The notes under the pieces: generated by a model | Seen by the model: only the letters and a program-made list of their open reading frames with translations | What the model was told of the DNA's origin: nothing | The model's database searches: none | Origin: Deltaproteobacteria bacterium | GTDB taxonomy: Bacteria > Myxococcota_A > Polyangia > Polyangiales > Ga0077539 | Direction: 5' to 3' | Assembly (NCBI GenBank): GCA_947477565.1 | Contig: CANJUR010000034.1 | Location: 1 to 44,532, forward strand | Length of the DNA: 44,532 bases | Made by a program: the position numbers and the translations under genes | Shown: positions 8,562-17,064 of the stretch, in pieces | How positions within the stretch are numbered: position 1 is the stretch's first letter | How the letters are laid out: each line of letters begins with the position of its first letter

Positions 8562-9710
8562 TCAGCCGTTGCTACTATTGAGAAACAGCAGCACCGTGCC
8601 CGTCACGAGGACGTTGAGCAGGGCCGCCGGGAGCAGCATCCGCCAGCCCAGCTTCATGATCTGGTCGTAGCGAAACCGCGGCAGCGTCCAGCGAACCTGG
8701 AGCTGCATGAAGATCAGGACCACGCACTTGAGGGTGAACGTGAGGAAGCCCAGCGCTACCACAATGAAGTGCGCCCAGTGCCAGGAGACGTTGATACCGA
8801 AGTAGTGGAATTCCAGCCCCGTGAGTTGCACGAAGGGAAACTGCCAGCCACCGAGGAAGATGGTTGTGATCAGGGCGCTGGAGACGCACACCTCGACGAG
8901 TTCGCCGGAGGCAAACATGCCCATCTTGAGGCCCGCATACTCGGTGAAGTAACCGGCGACCAGCTCGCTCTCGCCTTCGGGCGTATCGAACGGGACGCGC
9001 TTGGTCTCCGCGATGGCAGCCGTAACGAAGAGCACAAACGCGACGGGCTGGACGAAGATGCCCCAGCAGTGCTGCGTCTGCCAGGTGACCATCTCGTCGA
9101 GGCGCACCGTCTGGAAGATCATCATGGATCCCACGAGGGAGATGCCCATGGCGACCTCGTAGGAGACCATCTGGCTAGCCGCGCGGAGGCCGCCCATCAG
9201 GGAGAACTTGTTGTCGCTCGACCACCCGGCGAGCGCCGCGCCGATCACGCCAGCGCCGGCGATGGCGAAGATGAACAACACCCCCACGTCGAGGTTGGCG
9301 ATCTGCAGCGGAATGGATCGCGCCGCGGTTGCGACGTCCGTGGCCCAGGCGGGGTCATAGAGGTCACGGACGTGATCGACGTAGACCGTTGGGCCGAAGG
9401 GGATCACTGCACAAAGGCAGAGCGCCGGCACGATGGCGGCGATGGGGGCCAGGCGGTAGAGGAAGTGGTCGCCGCCGGTGGGCTCCCAGTCGGCCTTCCA
9501 GACCAGCTTGATGCCGTCGGCGATGGAGTGGACGAGTCCCGCGGCGCGGATCTCCAGGCTACCGATCTTGATGGTGGCGCGGTTGGGGCCGATGCGGCTC
9601 TGCATCATGGCCGACTGCTTGCGCTCCACCCACAGCAGCAGTGCGCCGATTTGCGCGAGGAACCCGACGGCCACAAGCACCTTAAGGGCCGATGTAATCC
9701 AGAAGAACAT
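8562..9710 (-). CDS. nuoH: NADH-quinone oxidoreductase subunit H
   Basis: NuoH is the complex I membrane subunit that forms the quinone-entry site at the junction with the peripheral arm. The 382-residue product has about eight to nine hydrophobic segments. The hallmark loop after helix 1 is present (WVERKQSAMMQSRIGPNRA), as is the charged EGESELVAGYFTEY region with its conserved acidic residues facing the quinone channel. It lies 10 bp after nuoG and 19 bp before nuoI, consistent with one transcript. Confidence 0.96.
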   Translation of the reverse strand: MFFWITSALKVLVAVGFLAQIGALLLWVERKQSAMMQSRIGPNRATIKIGSLEIRAAGLVHSIADGIKLVWKADWEPTGGDHFLYRLAPIAAIVPALCLCAVIPFGPTVYVDHVRDLYDPAWATDVATAARSIPLQIANLDVGVLFIFAIAGAGVIGAALAGWSSDNKFSLMGGLRAASQMVSYEVAMGISLVGSMMIFQTVRLDEMVTWQTQHCWGIFVQPVAFVLFVTAAIAETKRVPFDTPEGESELVAGYFTEYAGLKMGMFASGELVEVCVSSALITTIFLGGWQFPFVQLTGLEFHYFGINVSWHWAHFIVVALGFLTFTLKCVVLIFMQLQVRWTLPRFRYDQIMKLGWRMLLPAALLNVLVTGTVLLFLNSSNG

Positions 9711-9720
9711 CGTCGTCTCT

Positions 9721-11379
9721 CTACGGGTTCGTCACGGTGGACGGGGTCGTGGGGGTGATCGCCGGGGTCGTGGGCTCGACGACCGGCGCGCGCTCCGGGT
9801 TGGCCGCCGGGGTGAGCACCGCGAGCGCGGCGCGCACCTCCTTGAACTTCCGGTACTTGAGGTCGAGCTCCATCGCACGCCCAAGCTGCGCGACAAGGTC
9901 CCATGCGGGCACCGCGTCGCCCTTCGGCGGAAGCGCCTTGCGAAACTCCTGCGCGATGCCCTTCACGTTCATGAAGCTGCCGTTCGATTCGAACGAACTC
10001 GCCGCCGGGAGCAGCACCGAGGCCTTCGCCGCGAGCGGCCCTTCGTGCGCTGCGATGAGCACCACTTCGGACACGCGGCTCAACACCGCGAGCGTGTCCG
10101 CCTCCGCGTCGGCGCACGCCCCGAGGCCCACCACGGCCTGCACCTGGCCTGCGCTCACGGCGTGCAGCAGGTCCTTGAGCGAACCCACTTTGGCGTTGTT
10201 TGCGACCGCCACCGCGCCCGCGCGGTTGGGGTTCTGATCGACGTTGCGGAGGATGTCGTCACCCTTCCACGGAGCCTTCGCGGTCAGGTAGAGCGGCGCC
10301 CCGAGCTGCCGCGCAAACTCCACCATCACGAAGTTGTCTTCGGTGCTCGACTGCGCGCAGAGCAGCACCGCAAGCCAGCCCTTCTGCACTCCCTTCAGGC
10401 CCGCCGCGGCGCGCTCGATGGCGGCCTCCACGGTGGTCTCTTCGCGCGATGCATCCTTGCGTACCGAGGCCTTGAGCACCCGGCGCTCAGTCTCGCGCTG
10501 GTACGACATCATTCCGTCGTCGCACATCCAGAACTTGTTGACGGCCTCGTTGTCGCGCGGGCGGTTGCGGTAGGCCCGCTGCTCGCGAGTATCGACATCG
10601 ACGAACATGTTGCAGCCCGTCGCGCAGCCCGGGCAGATCGACTTCACCGGCGTCAGCGTCCACACCCGCGCCTTGAAGCGGAAGTGGCTGCTGGTGAGAG
10701 CGCCCACCGGGCAGACATGCTCGGTCATGAGGGTGTAGTCGCCCTCGAGCTTGCGCCCCGGGGCGGTGACGATCTCGTTCTTGTTACCGCGTTCGCGCAG
10801 GTCGAGCATGTGGTCGCCGGCGAGCTCGTCGCACACGCGAATGCAGCGCGTGCAAGCGATGCAACGCTCGGCGTCGTAGACGATGGTGTCGCCGAACACG
10901 ACGCCCTTGGGCTTGTGTACGGGCTCGTCGAGCATGCGCTTGGGCGTGCGCTGCTCGCTCATGTAGTAGTCCTGCAGCTTGCACTCGCCGGCCTGGTCGC
11001 AGATCGGGCAGTCCACCGGGTGGTTGAGCAGGAGAAACTCCTGCACGTGCGCCCTCGCGTCCTTCACGAAGTGCGAGTTCTCCGAGCGCACCACCATTCC
11101 CTCCGAGGCCATCTGCTGGCACGCGGGCTGGAGCTTGGGCTTGCGATCAACGACGTAATCGTTCCTGGCGGCGTCCCACTTGAGGACGTCGAGCATCATC
11201 GCGCGCTGCCCGGGGCCGGGCTCGATCTCGACGAGGCACATGCGGCAGTTGGCCGCGATGGAGAGTCCGGGGTGCCAGCAGTAGTGCGGGATCTCGATCC
11301 CCTGGCGATAGGCCGCCTGGATGATGGTCTCGCCCTTCTCGAAGGGGATCTCGCGGTCATCAAGCTTGAAAGTAGGCAT
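9721..11379 (-). CDS. nuoG: NADH-quinone oxidoreductase subunit G, short form
   Basis: NuoG is the large iron-sulfur subunit of the complex I electron-input module. Ligand sets are visible for N1b (C34, C45, C48, C87), N5 (H120, C124, C127, C133), N4 (C173, C176, C179, C223) and the off-pathway N7 site (C249, C252, C256, C286). After about residue 290 the molybdopterin-oxidoreductase-like domain is short, so the product has 552 residues against about 900 in E. coli. The C-terminus ends in a Pro/Thr-rich tail. The subunit that binds NADH and FMN (nuoF) and its partner nuoE are not adjacent. Confidence 0.95.
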   Translation of the reverse strand: MPTFKLDDREIPFEKGETIIQAAYRQGIEIPHYCWHPGLSIAANCRMCLVEIEPGPGQRAMMLDVLKWDAARNDYVVDRKPKLQPACQQMASEGMVVRSENSHFVKDARAHVQEFLLLNHPVDCPICDQAGECKLQDYYMSEQRTPKRMLDEPVHKPKGVVFGDTIVYDAERCIACTRCIRVCDELAGDHMLDLRERGNKNEIVTAPGRKLEGDYTLMTEHVCPVGALTSSHFRFKARVWTLTPVKSICPGCATGCNMFVDVDTREQRAYRNRPRDNEAVNKFWMCDDGMMSYQRETERRVLKASVRKDASREETTVEAAIERAAAGLKGVQKGWLAVLLCAQSSTEDNFVMVEFARQLGAPLYLTAKAPWKGDDILRNVDQNPNRAGAVAVANNAKVGSLKDLLHAVSAGQVQAVVGLGACADAEADTLAVLSRVSEVVLIAAHEGPLAAKASVLLPAASSFESNGSFMNVKGIAQEFRKALPPKGDAVPAWDLVAQLGRAMELDLKYRKFKEVRAALAVLTPAANPERAPVVEPTTPAITPTTPSTVTNP

Positions 11380-11407
11380 CGATCGACTCTCTAGAGGTTT
11401 AGAGCGG

Positions 11408-12640
11408 TTACCGGTCGCACTCGCCGCCGATCATGTTGATCGAGCCGAAGGTGGGGATGATGTCCGCGAGCATTCCGCCGCGAATCATGTCGTGCGCCGC
11501 CTGCAGGGAGAAGAAGCACGGCCCGCGCACGCGCACGCGCCACGGGTTGCCGCCGCCGCGCGACACCAGCAGGAAGCCGAGCTCGCCGTTGCCGGCCTCG
11601 GTGTATCCGTACACTTCACCGGGCGGCACGTTGATGCCCTCCATGATGAGCTTGAAGTGCGCGATGGTGCCCTCGATGGTCGAGTAGACCTTGTCCTTCG
11701 GGGGCAGCACGATGCGCGGATCGACGATGCTGACCGCGTCTTCCGGCGAACCCTTCTCGATCTTCTTCATCAGATCGAGGGACTGCTCGATGATGCGGCA
11801 GCTCTGACGAATCTCCTCCGCGCGCACCATGAAGCGGTCGTAGGTGTCGCCGTCTTCGCCGACGGGCACGTCGAAGTCGCACTCCGCGTAGGTGAGGTAC
11901 GGCTTGTCCTTGCGGACGTCGTAGTCGATGCCCGCGGAGCGCAGCACCGGGCCAGAGGCGCCCATCGCAAGCGCGTGCTCCCTGGTGAGAATGCCGACGC
12001 CCTGCGTTCGGTCGAGGAAGATGCGGTTCTTCAGCAGCAGGGACTCGCCCTCGACCACCACCTCGAGGAGGCGCGGGAGAATCGAACGGATCTGGTCCTG
12101 CAGCTTCTCCGTGGGAGGAAAGACCGCGCCGCCGATGCGGAAGAACGAGTGCGTCAGCCGTGCGCCGGTCTGCTCTTCGCAGGCCTCGTAGATCCACTCC
12201 CTCGCCTTGAGAAACCACAGAAATGGGGTGAATGCCCCGAGCTCCATGGCCATCGCGCCGTTGCAGGTCAGATGGTCCGCGATGCGGGACAACTCGCCGA
12301 GAATCACCCGGAAGAGCTGGCCCCTCCGCGGCACCTCGATGCCGAGGAGCTTCTCGACGGCGAGCGCGTACCCGACGTTGTTGAGCAGCGGCGACACGTA
12401 GTTGAGCCGGTCGGTGTACGGAAACACTTGAGACCAGGTACCGCGCTCGGACATCTTCTCGAAGCCCCGGTGCAGGTACCCCGGCTGGATGTCCACGTCC
12501 TGAACGGTCTCGCCGTCCAGCTTCAGGATCATCCGGATGGTGCCGTGCATGGCGGGGTGCGACGGACCCATGAGCAGGGTCATGGGCTCGCTCGGAAGTT
12601 CGAGGTCAGCCTCTTCGAAGTCGAGGTCTACGGGCTCCAT
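11408..12640 (-). CDS. nuoD: NADH-quinone oxidoreductase subunit D
   Basis: NuoD is the 49-kDa-type subunit that builds the quinone-binding cavity together with NuoB and NuoH. The 410 residues begin with a short acidic extension and then the family block MGPSHPAMHGTIRMILKLDG, which contains the quinone-site histidine region. YLHRGFEKMSE follows, and the C-terminus has the family pattern with DIIPTFGSINMIGGECDR. NuoC is encoded separately 45 bp upstream, not fused as in E. coli. nuoG follows 28 bp downstream. Confidence 0.97.
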   Translation of the reverse strand: MEPVDLDFEEADLELPSEPMTLLMGPSHPAMHGTIRMILKLDGETVQDVDIQPGYLHRGFEKMSERGTWSQVFPYTDRLNYVSPLLNNVGYALAVEKLLGIEVPRRGQLFRVILGELSRIADHLTCNGAMAMELGAFTPFLWFLKAREWIYEACEEQTGARLTHSFFRIGGAVFPPTEKLQDQIRSILPRLLEVVVEGESLLLKNRIFLDRTQGVGILTREHALAMGASGPVLRSAGIDYDVRKDKPYLTYAECDFDVPVGEDGDTYDRFMVRAEEIRQSCRIIEQSLDLMKKIEKGSPEDAVSIVDPRIVLPPKDKVYSTIEGTIAHFKLIMEGINVPPGEVYGYTEAGNGELGFLLVSRGGGNPWRVRVRGPCFFSLQAAHDMIRGGMLADIIPTFGSINMIGGECDR

Positions 12641-12685
12641 GAAAGCGTTGGCTCCAGCGGTGGTGGGAAAGGAAAGAGGGAAGTC

Positions 12686-13267
12686 TTAGTTGTGTTCGTC
12701 GGGCTGCGCGGAGCGGTTGAGGGGCATGCCCTCGTCCTGCAGAAACGGCCCGAGCTTGTTGAAGGTCCCCTCGCGGTACTCGACGAGCGGCTGCACGCGA
12801 TTGGCGGGGTAATCCTTGCGGAGCGGGTGTCCCTTGAACTCGTCGTACGTGAGGATGCGCCGCTCGTCCGGGTGCCCCTCGAAGTGCACGCCGTACATGT
12901 CGAACACCTCGCGCTCCATCCAGTTGGCGCCGCTCCAGACCGGGATCACCGTCGGGAGCCTGGGCTCGTCGCCGGAGAGGCGGGTCTTGATGCGCACGCG
13001 GTGCTTCTTCGCGACCGAATACGCGATCACGTAAACCTCGAAGCGGTCGTCCATTTCGAGGTCGTCGGTGCGCGGGTCGCAGTGGTCGATGGCCGACAGA
13101 TCGACGAAGTACGTGCAGTCGCAGCGCGGATCGTCGTGGATGAAGCGAGCAACATCGACCCAGCGGGAGGGCTTCACCACGGCGACGTCGTCACCACGGA
13201 AGCTGCTGACCTCGAGGATGTCGTCACCGAACTGCGCCTTCAGGCGCTCGAGAATGAGCTTGGACAT
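12686..13267 (-). CDS. nuoC: NADH-quinone oxidoreductase subunit C
   Basis: NuoC is the 30-kDa-type peripheral-arm subunit of complex I. The 193-residue product has the conserved C-terminal signature WMEREVFDMYGVHFEGHPD followed by RRILTYDEFKGHPLRKDYP. It is a stand-alone NuoC, since nuoD is a separate downstream gene. It follows nuoB by 16 bp. Confidence 0.96.
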   Translation of the reverse strand: MSKLILERLKAQFGDDILEVSSFRGDDVAVVKPSRWVDVARFIHDDPRCDCTYFVDLSAIDHCDPRTDDLEMDDRFEVYVIAYSVAKKHRVRIKTRLSGDEPRLPTVIPVWSGANWMEREVFDMYGVHFEGHPDERRILTYDEFKGHPLRKDYPANRVQPLVEYREGTFNKLGPFLQDEGMPLNRSAQPDEHN

Positions 13268-13283
13268 GGCGGTGCTGCGGTCC

Positions 13284-13859
13284 TTAGGGCTTCATCCGGA
13301 TCTGGTAGAGCTTCTCGAGGGCCTCGGCGGCGCCCGGCGGAAGTGCGGTGTTCGCCGCCGACACCGGGGTGCGATCGTCGCGGCCGATCTTGTCTTGCAA
13401 CAACATCAGACCGTCGAGCACGGCCTCCGGGCGCGGCGGGCAGCCCGGGATAAACACATCCACCGGGATGATCTTGTCGATGCCGGGAACCGTCGCGTAG
13501 TTGTCGTAGAAACCACCGCAGGAGGCGCAGGTGCCGAAGGCGATGACCCACTTGGGTTCGGTCATCTGCTCGTACACGCGGCGCAGCACCGGGGCCTGTC
13601 GCTGCGAGATGGTTCCGACGACCCAGAGCACGTCGCTCTGCCGCGGCGAGAACCGCGGGGCTTCGGCGCCGAAGCGGGCGATGTCGTAGCGGGGCGAGGC
13701 GGTGGAGAAGAACTCCATCCCGCAGCACGCCGTCGCGAAGGGATATTGAAACAGCGAGTACTTCCGGGCCCAGGCGAGCAGGGCTTCGAACTTCGTCGTG
13801 ACGAAGCCGGACTCGCCACCGCCGAGGGTGCGGGTTTCGAGGTGGGTCACGTCTGCCAT
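13284..13859 (-). CDS. nuoB: NADH-quinone oxidoreductase subunit B
   Basis: NuoB holds cluster N2, the terminal iron-sulfur centre that reduces quinone. In the 191-residue product the ligands are C45-C46 (ATACCGMEF), C111 (FGTCASCGG) and C140 (IPGCPPRPE). Their spacing equals that of E. coli NuoB with a constant offset of 18. The ATG at 13859 was chosen because it gives a normal N-terminus and a 13-bp overlap with the nuoA end. The frame is open to 13943, but the extra residues are not NuoB-like. Confidence 0.96.
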   Translation of the reverse strand: MADVTHLETRTLGGGESGFVTTKFEALLAWARKYSLFQYPFATACCGMEFFSTASPRYDIARFGAEAPRFSPRQSDVLWVVGTISQRQAPVLRRVYEQMTEPKWVIAFGTCASCGGFYDNYATVPGIDKIIPVDVFIPGCPPRPEAVLDGLMLLQDKIGRDDRTPVSAANTALPPGAAEALEKLYQIRMKP

Positions 13860-14224
13860 TCGAGGGCTCCCTTCTTCCAGCAGTAAACGAGGCCCGCGGA
13901 CAGCACGGTGAGAAACACCAGCATCTCCGCAAGGCCAACCCACCCAAGGCGCTGGAAGAGGACCGCCCAGGGGTAGAGGAAGATCGCCTCGATATCGAAC
14001 ACCACGAAGAGAATCGCCGTCAGGTAGAACTTTACCGACAGCTTGACGTTCTTCGCCCCGGAGCTCGGATTACCCGACTCGAAGGGTTCGTTTTGCGAGA
14101 GCGGCCGTACCAGGTTCTTCGGGCCCATCACCGTCGCGAGGGTGAACATGGTCACCGCGATGAAGAGCGAGAACCCGACAACCATGAATACGGGACCGTA
14201 AGATTGGGTAAGGCCTTGCTGCAC
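13847..14224 (-). CDS. nuoA: NADH-quinone oxidoreductase subunit A
   Basis: NuoA is a small three-helix membrane subunit next to the quinone channel of complex I. The 125-residue product shows the conserved loop NEPFESGNPS and the second-helix signature FYLTAILFVVFDIEAIFLYP. The start is GTG at 14224, preceded by GGAG five bases upstream. It is the first gene of the nuo cluster and has a near-consensus promoter just upstream at 14243-14271. Confidence 0.96.
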   Translation of the reverse strand: MQQGLTQSYGPVFMVVGFSLFIAVTMFTLATVMGPKNLVRPLSQNEPFESGNPSSGAKNVKLSVKFYLTAILFVVFDIEAIFLYPWAVLFQRLGWVGLAEMLVFLTVLSAGLVYCWKKGALEWQT

Positions 14225-14242
14225 AAGCGCTCCGGGCGCGAG

Positions 14243-14271
14243 GGTCTAGCGGCGCCGCCTGGGGGTGTCAA
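14243..14271 (-). promoter_or_regulatory. Predicted sigma70-type promoter of the nuo cluster
   Basis: On the minus strand a perfect -35 TTGACA (14271-14266) is followed after exactly 17 bp by TAGACC (14248-14243) as the -10. Transcription would begin near 14236, leaving a leader of about 12 bases that contains the GGAG (14233-14230) of nuoA. A GGGTG/CACCC dyad overlaps the -35. No activator site is identified. Confidence 0.6.
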
Positions 14272-14388
14272 TCACCCAGCAACACACGCGAGCCAAACGC
14301 GACGGCGCGCACCGTACACCATCCCGCTGGCAAAGGGAGAGAGTCTGCACGGTGCGAGGGCGGTACTTTTCGCGCCCACGAAAGTCGC

Positions 14389-15471
14389 TCATGGCTCGCT
14401 GCGCACGAGCTTCGGTCCGTCGTCCATGCCCGCAAACGCTGCGGTGAGCGCCACATCGAGCGCCGGCGAGACCCCGAGCAGCGCCACCTGCGTGCGCGTC
14501 GCCCCAACGCGCAGCATCGCCGCGAGGGCACCCAGAAGCGCATCAGGAATGTCCGCCTGCGGCACCTCGATGATCAGCAGCGGCGCCGGTGTCACCGCGC
14601 AGAGCATCGCGCCGCGCAGCATCCACGCCACCGTGGCGTCGTCCATCGTCGCGAGGTCGGTCGTGCGGTCGCCTTCGTGCGCTAGCGCGACGCTGAGTTT
14701 TCCATCCTCGCTCACTGTGAAGCGCAGGTTGGCCACGGTGGGGTCGAGCGTCCGCAGGCCCAGCAGGATGGGTGCCCGCAGCGTCTCGAAATCCCACAGG
14801 CTGTAGAGGGCGTTTACGAGGTTGCGGCCGTCCGCCGAGAGGCGATCGTGGAAGACCGGCTCCGCCACGAATCGTCGCGGTGCGCCCTCCGTGGAAGGGT
14901 CGATGCGCGCGTGGCGACGCCAACCCTCGAGGCGCTCGGCGTACGGCCGCACCCGCGGATCGCTCGCGAATCCCGCGATCGCACCGAGCGCCGGCATGTC
15001 TTCCGCGACCGTGACGACCTGCTCCTTCGGTGCGCGGGCACCGGCCCGGGCCGAGGCCTTCGGCGACAAGGTGTAGACGGCGCGCGAACCCTGCCGCTCG
15101 AGCAACTCCCGCAGGTCGAAGTCATCGTCCAGCGTAAAGCGCTCGTATACAATCGCCCAGCCATTGTTCGCGGCGATGCGCTCGAGGAGCAGCTCGTAGC
15201 CGAAGCAGAGCGACTCGCACTCGCGCGGAGCCATCCGCACGAAGCAGCGGGTCTCTGCGAAGCCGTCGGTGAAGCGCTCCGGCGGGTGCGGCGCCTCGGC
15301 GTCGAAGCCCTCCCGGAAGCCTCCCCAGCCCAGCGCGGTGTTCGCGACGTGCAGGGCTGCGGCGCAGAGGTCGTCCGCCCGCGAACCGGTCAACACGGTG
15401 AGGTCACCCGGCGTCCACGTCACCGCGTCGATGGAGCGGAAGCCCTCGACGACGAGACGCTGCAGCTTCAC
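14389..15471 (-). CDS. AAA/RecF-like ATPase-fold protein with eroded Walker motifs
   Basis: The 360-residue product opens like SMC/RecF/AAA_21 ATPases: LQRLVVEGFRSIDAVTW, then PGDLTVLTG. Where Walker A (GxNGxGKS) should follow, residues 29-36 read GSRADDLC, lacking the P-loop Gly-Lys-Ser. A signature-like LSADGRNLVNALYSLWDFE is present in the middle. The Walker B position reads APLLIIEVPQADIP, with Glu kept but the preceding Asp replaced by Ile. It therefore probably keeps the fold but binds ATP poorly or not at all. The GTG at 15471 overlaps the biotin carboxylase stop (GTGA), implying coupled translation. A GTG at 15501 is an alternative start. The function is unknown. Confidence 0.7.
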   Translation of the reverse strand: MKLQRLVVEGFRSIDAVTWTPGDLTVLTGSRADDLCAAALHVANTALGWGGFREGFDAEAPHPPERFTDGFAETRCFVRMAPRECESLCFGYELLLERIAANNGWAIVYERFTLDDDFDLRELLERQGSRAVYTLSPKASARAGARAPKEQVVTVAEDMPALGAIAGFASDPRVRPYAERLEGWRRHARIDPSTEGAPRRFVAEPVFHDRLSADGRNLVNALYSLWDFETLRAPILLGLRTLDPTVANLRFTVSEDGKLSVALAHEGDRTTDLATMDDATVAWMLRGAMLCAVTPAPLLIIEVPQADIPDALLGALAAMLRVGATRTQVALLGVSPALDVALTAAFAGMDDGPKLVRSEP

Positions 15472-16967
15472 GACCAGCGGCCTCGCTCGGCCATGACCCA
15501 CGGCGACGGTCCGCGCGCGCCGCCCTGATCCGTCGGCGGTGCGGAGTTACCTTCGAGCTTCGACGCTGCTAGGGCGATCGCGACGGCCCAGGCTTCCGCG
15601 TCCTCCGCGGGGATCTCGGGGTAGTCCACGAGCTGGTCCCGAAAGCGGTCGATGAAGCCGGTGTCGTAGTCGCCCTTGATGAACGCCGGGTGTGCCATCA
15701 ACCGTTGGTGAAATGCCAGGTTGGTGCGGATGCCCGTCACCACATATTCGCGCAGTGCGCGAGCCATCTTCGCGACCGCGCGCGGTCGGTCGGGCGCCCA
15801 CACGCTGAGCTTGGAGATGAGCGGATCGTAGTAGCTGCTGATCTCGCAACCGGCGTAGGCGCCGCCGTCGTCGCGCACGCCCGGACCGCCTGGAACCCGC
15901 AGCTTCTCGATGCGTCCCGGCGATGGGAGAAAACCGCTCGACGGGTCTTCCGCGTACACCCGGCACTCGATGGCCGCGCCGCGCCGGACGATGTCCGCCT
16001 GACCGAATCCGAGGGGTTCACCCGCCGCCACGCGCAGCATCTCGCGCACCAGGTCGAGGCCCGTGATGAGCTCCGTAACGGGGTGTTCCACCTGGAGCCG
16101 GGTGTTCATCTCCAGGAAGTAGAACTCCCCGTTTTCGCCAAGCAGAAACTCGAACGTCCCGGCGGAGAAATACCCCACTGCCTGGGCGCCGCGCACGGCG
16201 ACCTCACCCATGCGCTTCACCAACTCCGGGGAGACCGCCGGCGACGGGGCCTCCTCCACCACCTTCTGGTGCCGGCGCTGAATCGAGCAGTCGCGATCGA
16301 AGACGTGCAGCAGGTTGCCCTGCTGGTCGCCCAGCACCTGGATCTCGACGTGCCGCGGCCGCACCACGGCCTTCTCCAGGTAGATCGTCGCGTCGCCGAA
16401 GCTCTTGAGCGCCTCGCTCTGCGCCCGCTCATAAGCGCCCGCGAGGTCTTCCGGGCGATCGACGAATCGCATCCCCTTGCCGCCGCCGCCCGACGCGGCC
16501 TTCAGCATCACGGGGTAGCCCACTCGCTCGGCTGCCGCGCTGAGTTCGTCGATGGTTCCGGGCTGCGCGCCGGGGACCACCGGGACCCCTGCGGCGCTCA
16601 TCAACGCGCGCGCCGCGGGCTTGCTGCCCATGGCGCGCATCGCGCTCGCGGGCGGCCCGATAAACACGATGCCCGCGCGGGCGCAGGCGTCGGCGAACTC
16701 AGGGTTCTCCGAGAGGAAGCCGTACCCTGGATGAATCGCCTCGGCGCCGGAGCGCTTCGCGGCTTCGATGACCCGATCGATGTCGAGGTACGACTCGCGC
16801 GCGGGCGCCGGACCGATGAGCCAGGCCTCGTCGGCCATGCGCACGTGAAGGGCCGCCCGGTCGGCCTCAGAGTACACCGCCACGGCGGTAATGCCCATCT
16901 CGTGCAGCGTACGGATCACCCGCACGGCGATCTCTCCCCGATTGGCTACCAGCACCTTCTTGAACAT
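15468..16967 (-). CDS. accC: Biotin carboxylase subunit of an acyl-CoA carboxylase
   Basis: This enzyme carboxylates the biotin of a carrier protein using ATP and bicarbonate. The carboxyl group then goes to acetyl-CoA (fatty acid synthesis) or propionyl-CoA. The 499-residue product has the N-terminal MFKKVLVANRGEIAVRVIR, the ATP-grasp glycine loop ASGGGGKGMR near 165, the catalytic region FDRDCSIQRRHQKVVEEAP, and EMNTRLQVEHPVTE with the conserved Glu, Asn and Arg. It is about 50 residues longer than E. coli AccC. The extra C-terminus (AEAWAVAIALAA to SPWVMAERGRWS) recalls the linker of propionyl-CoA carboxylase alpha chains, but no biotinyl domain follows. The start at 16967 is fixed by family alignment. 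Confidence 0.92.
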   Translation of the reverse strand: MFKKVLVANRGEIAVRVIRTLHEMGITAVAVYSEADRAALHVRMADEAWLIGPAPARESYLDIDRVIEAAKRSGAEAIHPGYGFLSENPEFADACARAGIVFIGPPASAMRAMGSKPAARALMSAAGVPVVPGAQPGTIDELSAAAERVGYPVMLKAASGGGGKGMRFVDRPEDLAGAYERAQSEALKSFGDATIYLEKAVVRPRHVEIQVLGDQQGNLLHVFDRDCSIQRRHQKVVEEAPSPAVSPELVKRMGEVAVRGAQAVGYFSAGTFEFLLGENGEFYFLEMNTRLQVEHPVTELITGLDLVREMLRVAAGEPLGFGQADIVRRGAAIECRVYAEDPSSGFLPSPGRIEKLRVPGGPGVRDDGGAYAGCEISSYYDPLISKLSVWAPDRPRAVAKMARALREYVVTGIRTNLAFHQRLMAHPAFIKGDYDTGFIDRFRDQLVDYPEIPAEDAEAWAVAIALAASKLEGNSAPPTDQGGARGPSPWVMAERGRWS

Positions 16968-17064
16968 GGCGACGGGTGTTCGCACAGAACCCCGAGCGCC
17001 CGCAACGCCGCCCGGGAGGCTCCCGCAGTGGTTGCGCGGGGTCGTCTCTGCTAGGACACGATCC

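Noticed and set aside
11321..13453. Long plus-strand frame across nuoD/nuoC
   Set aside because: It lies opposite well-recognised nuo genes and encodes a His/Arg/Glu-rich peptide without motifs.
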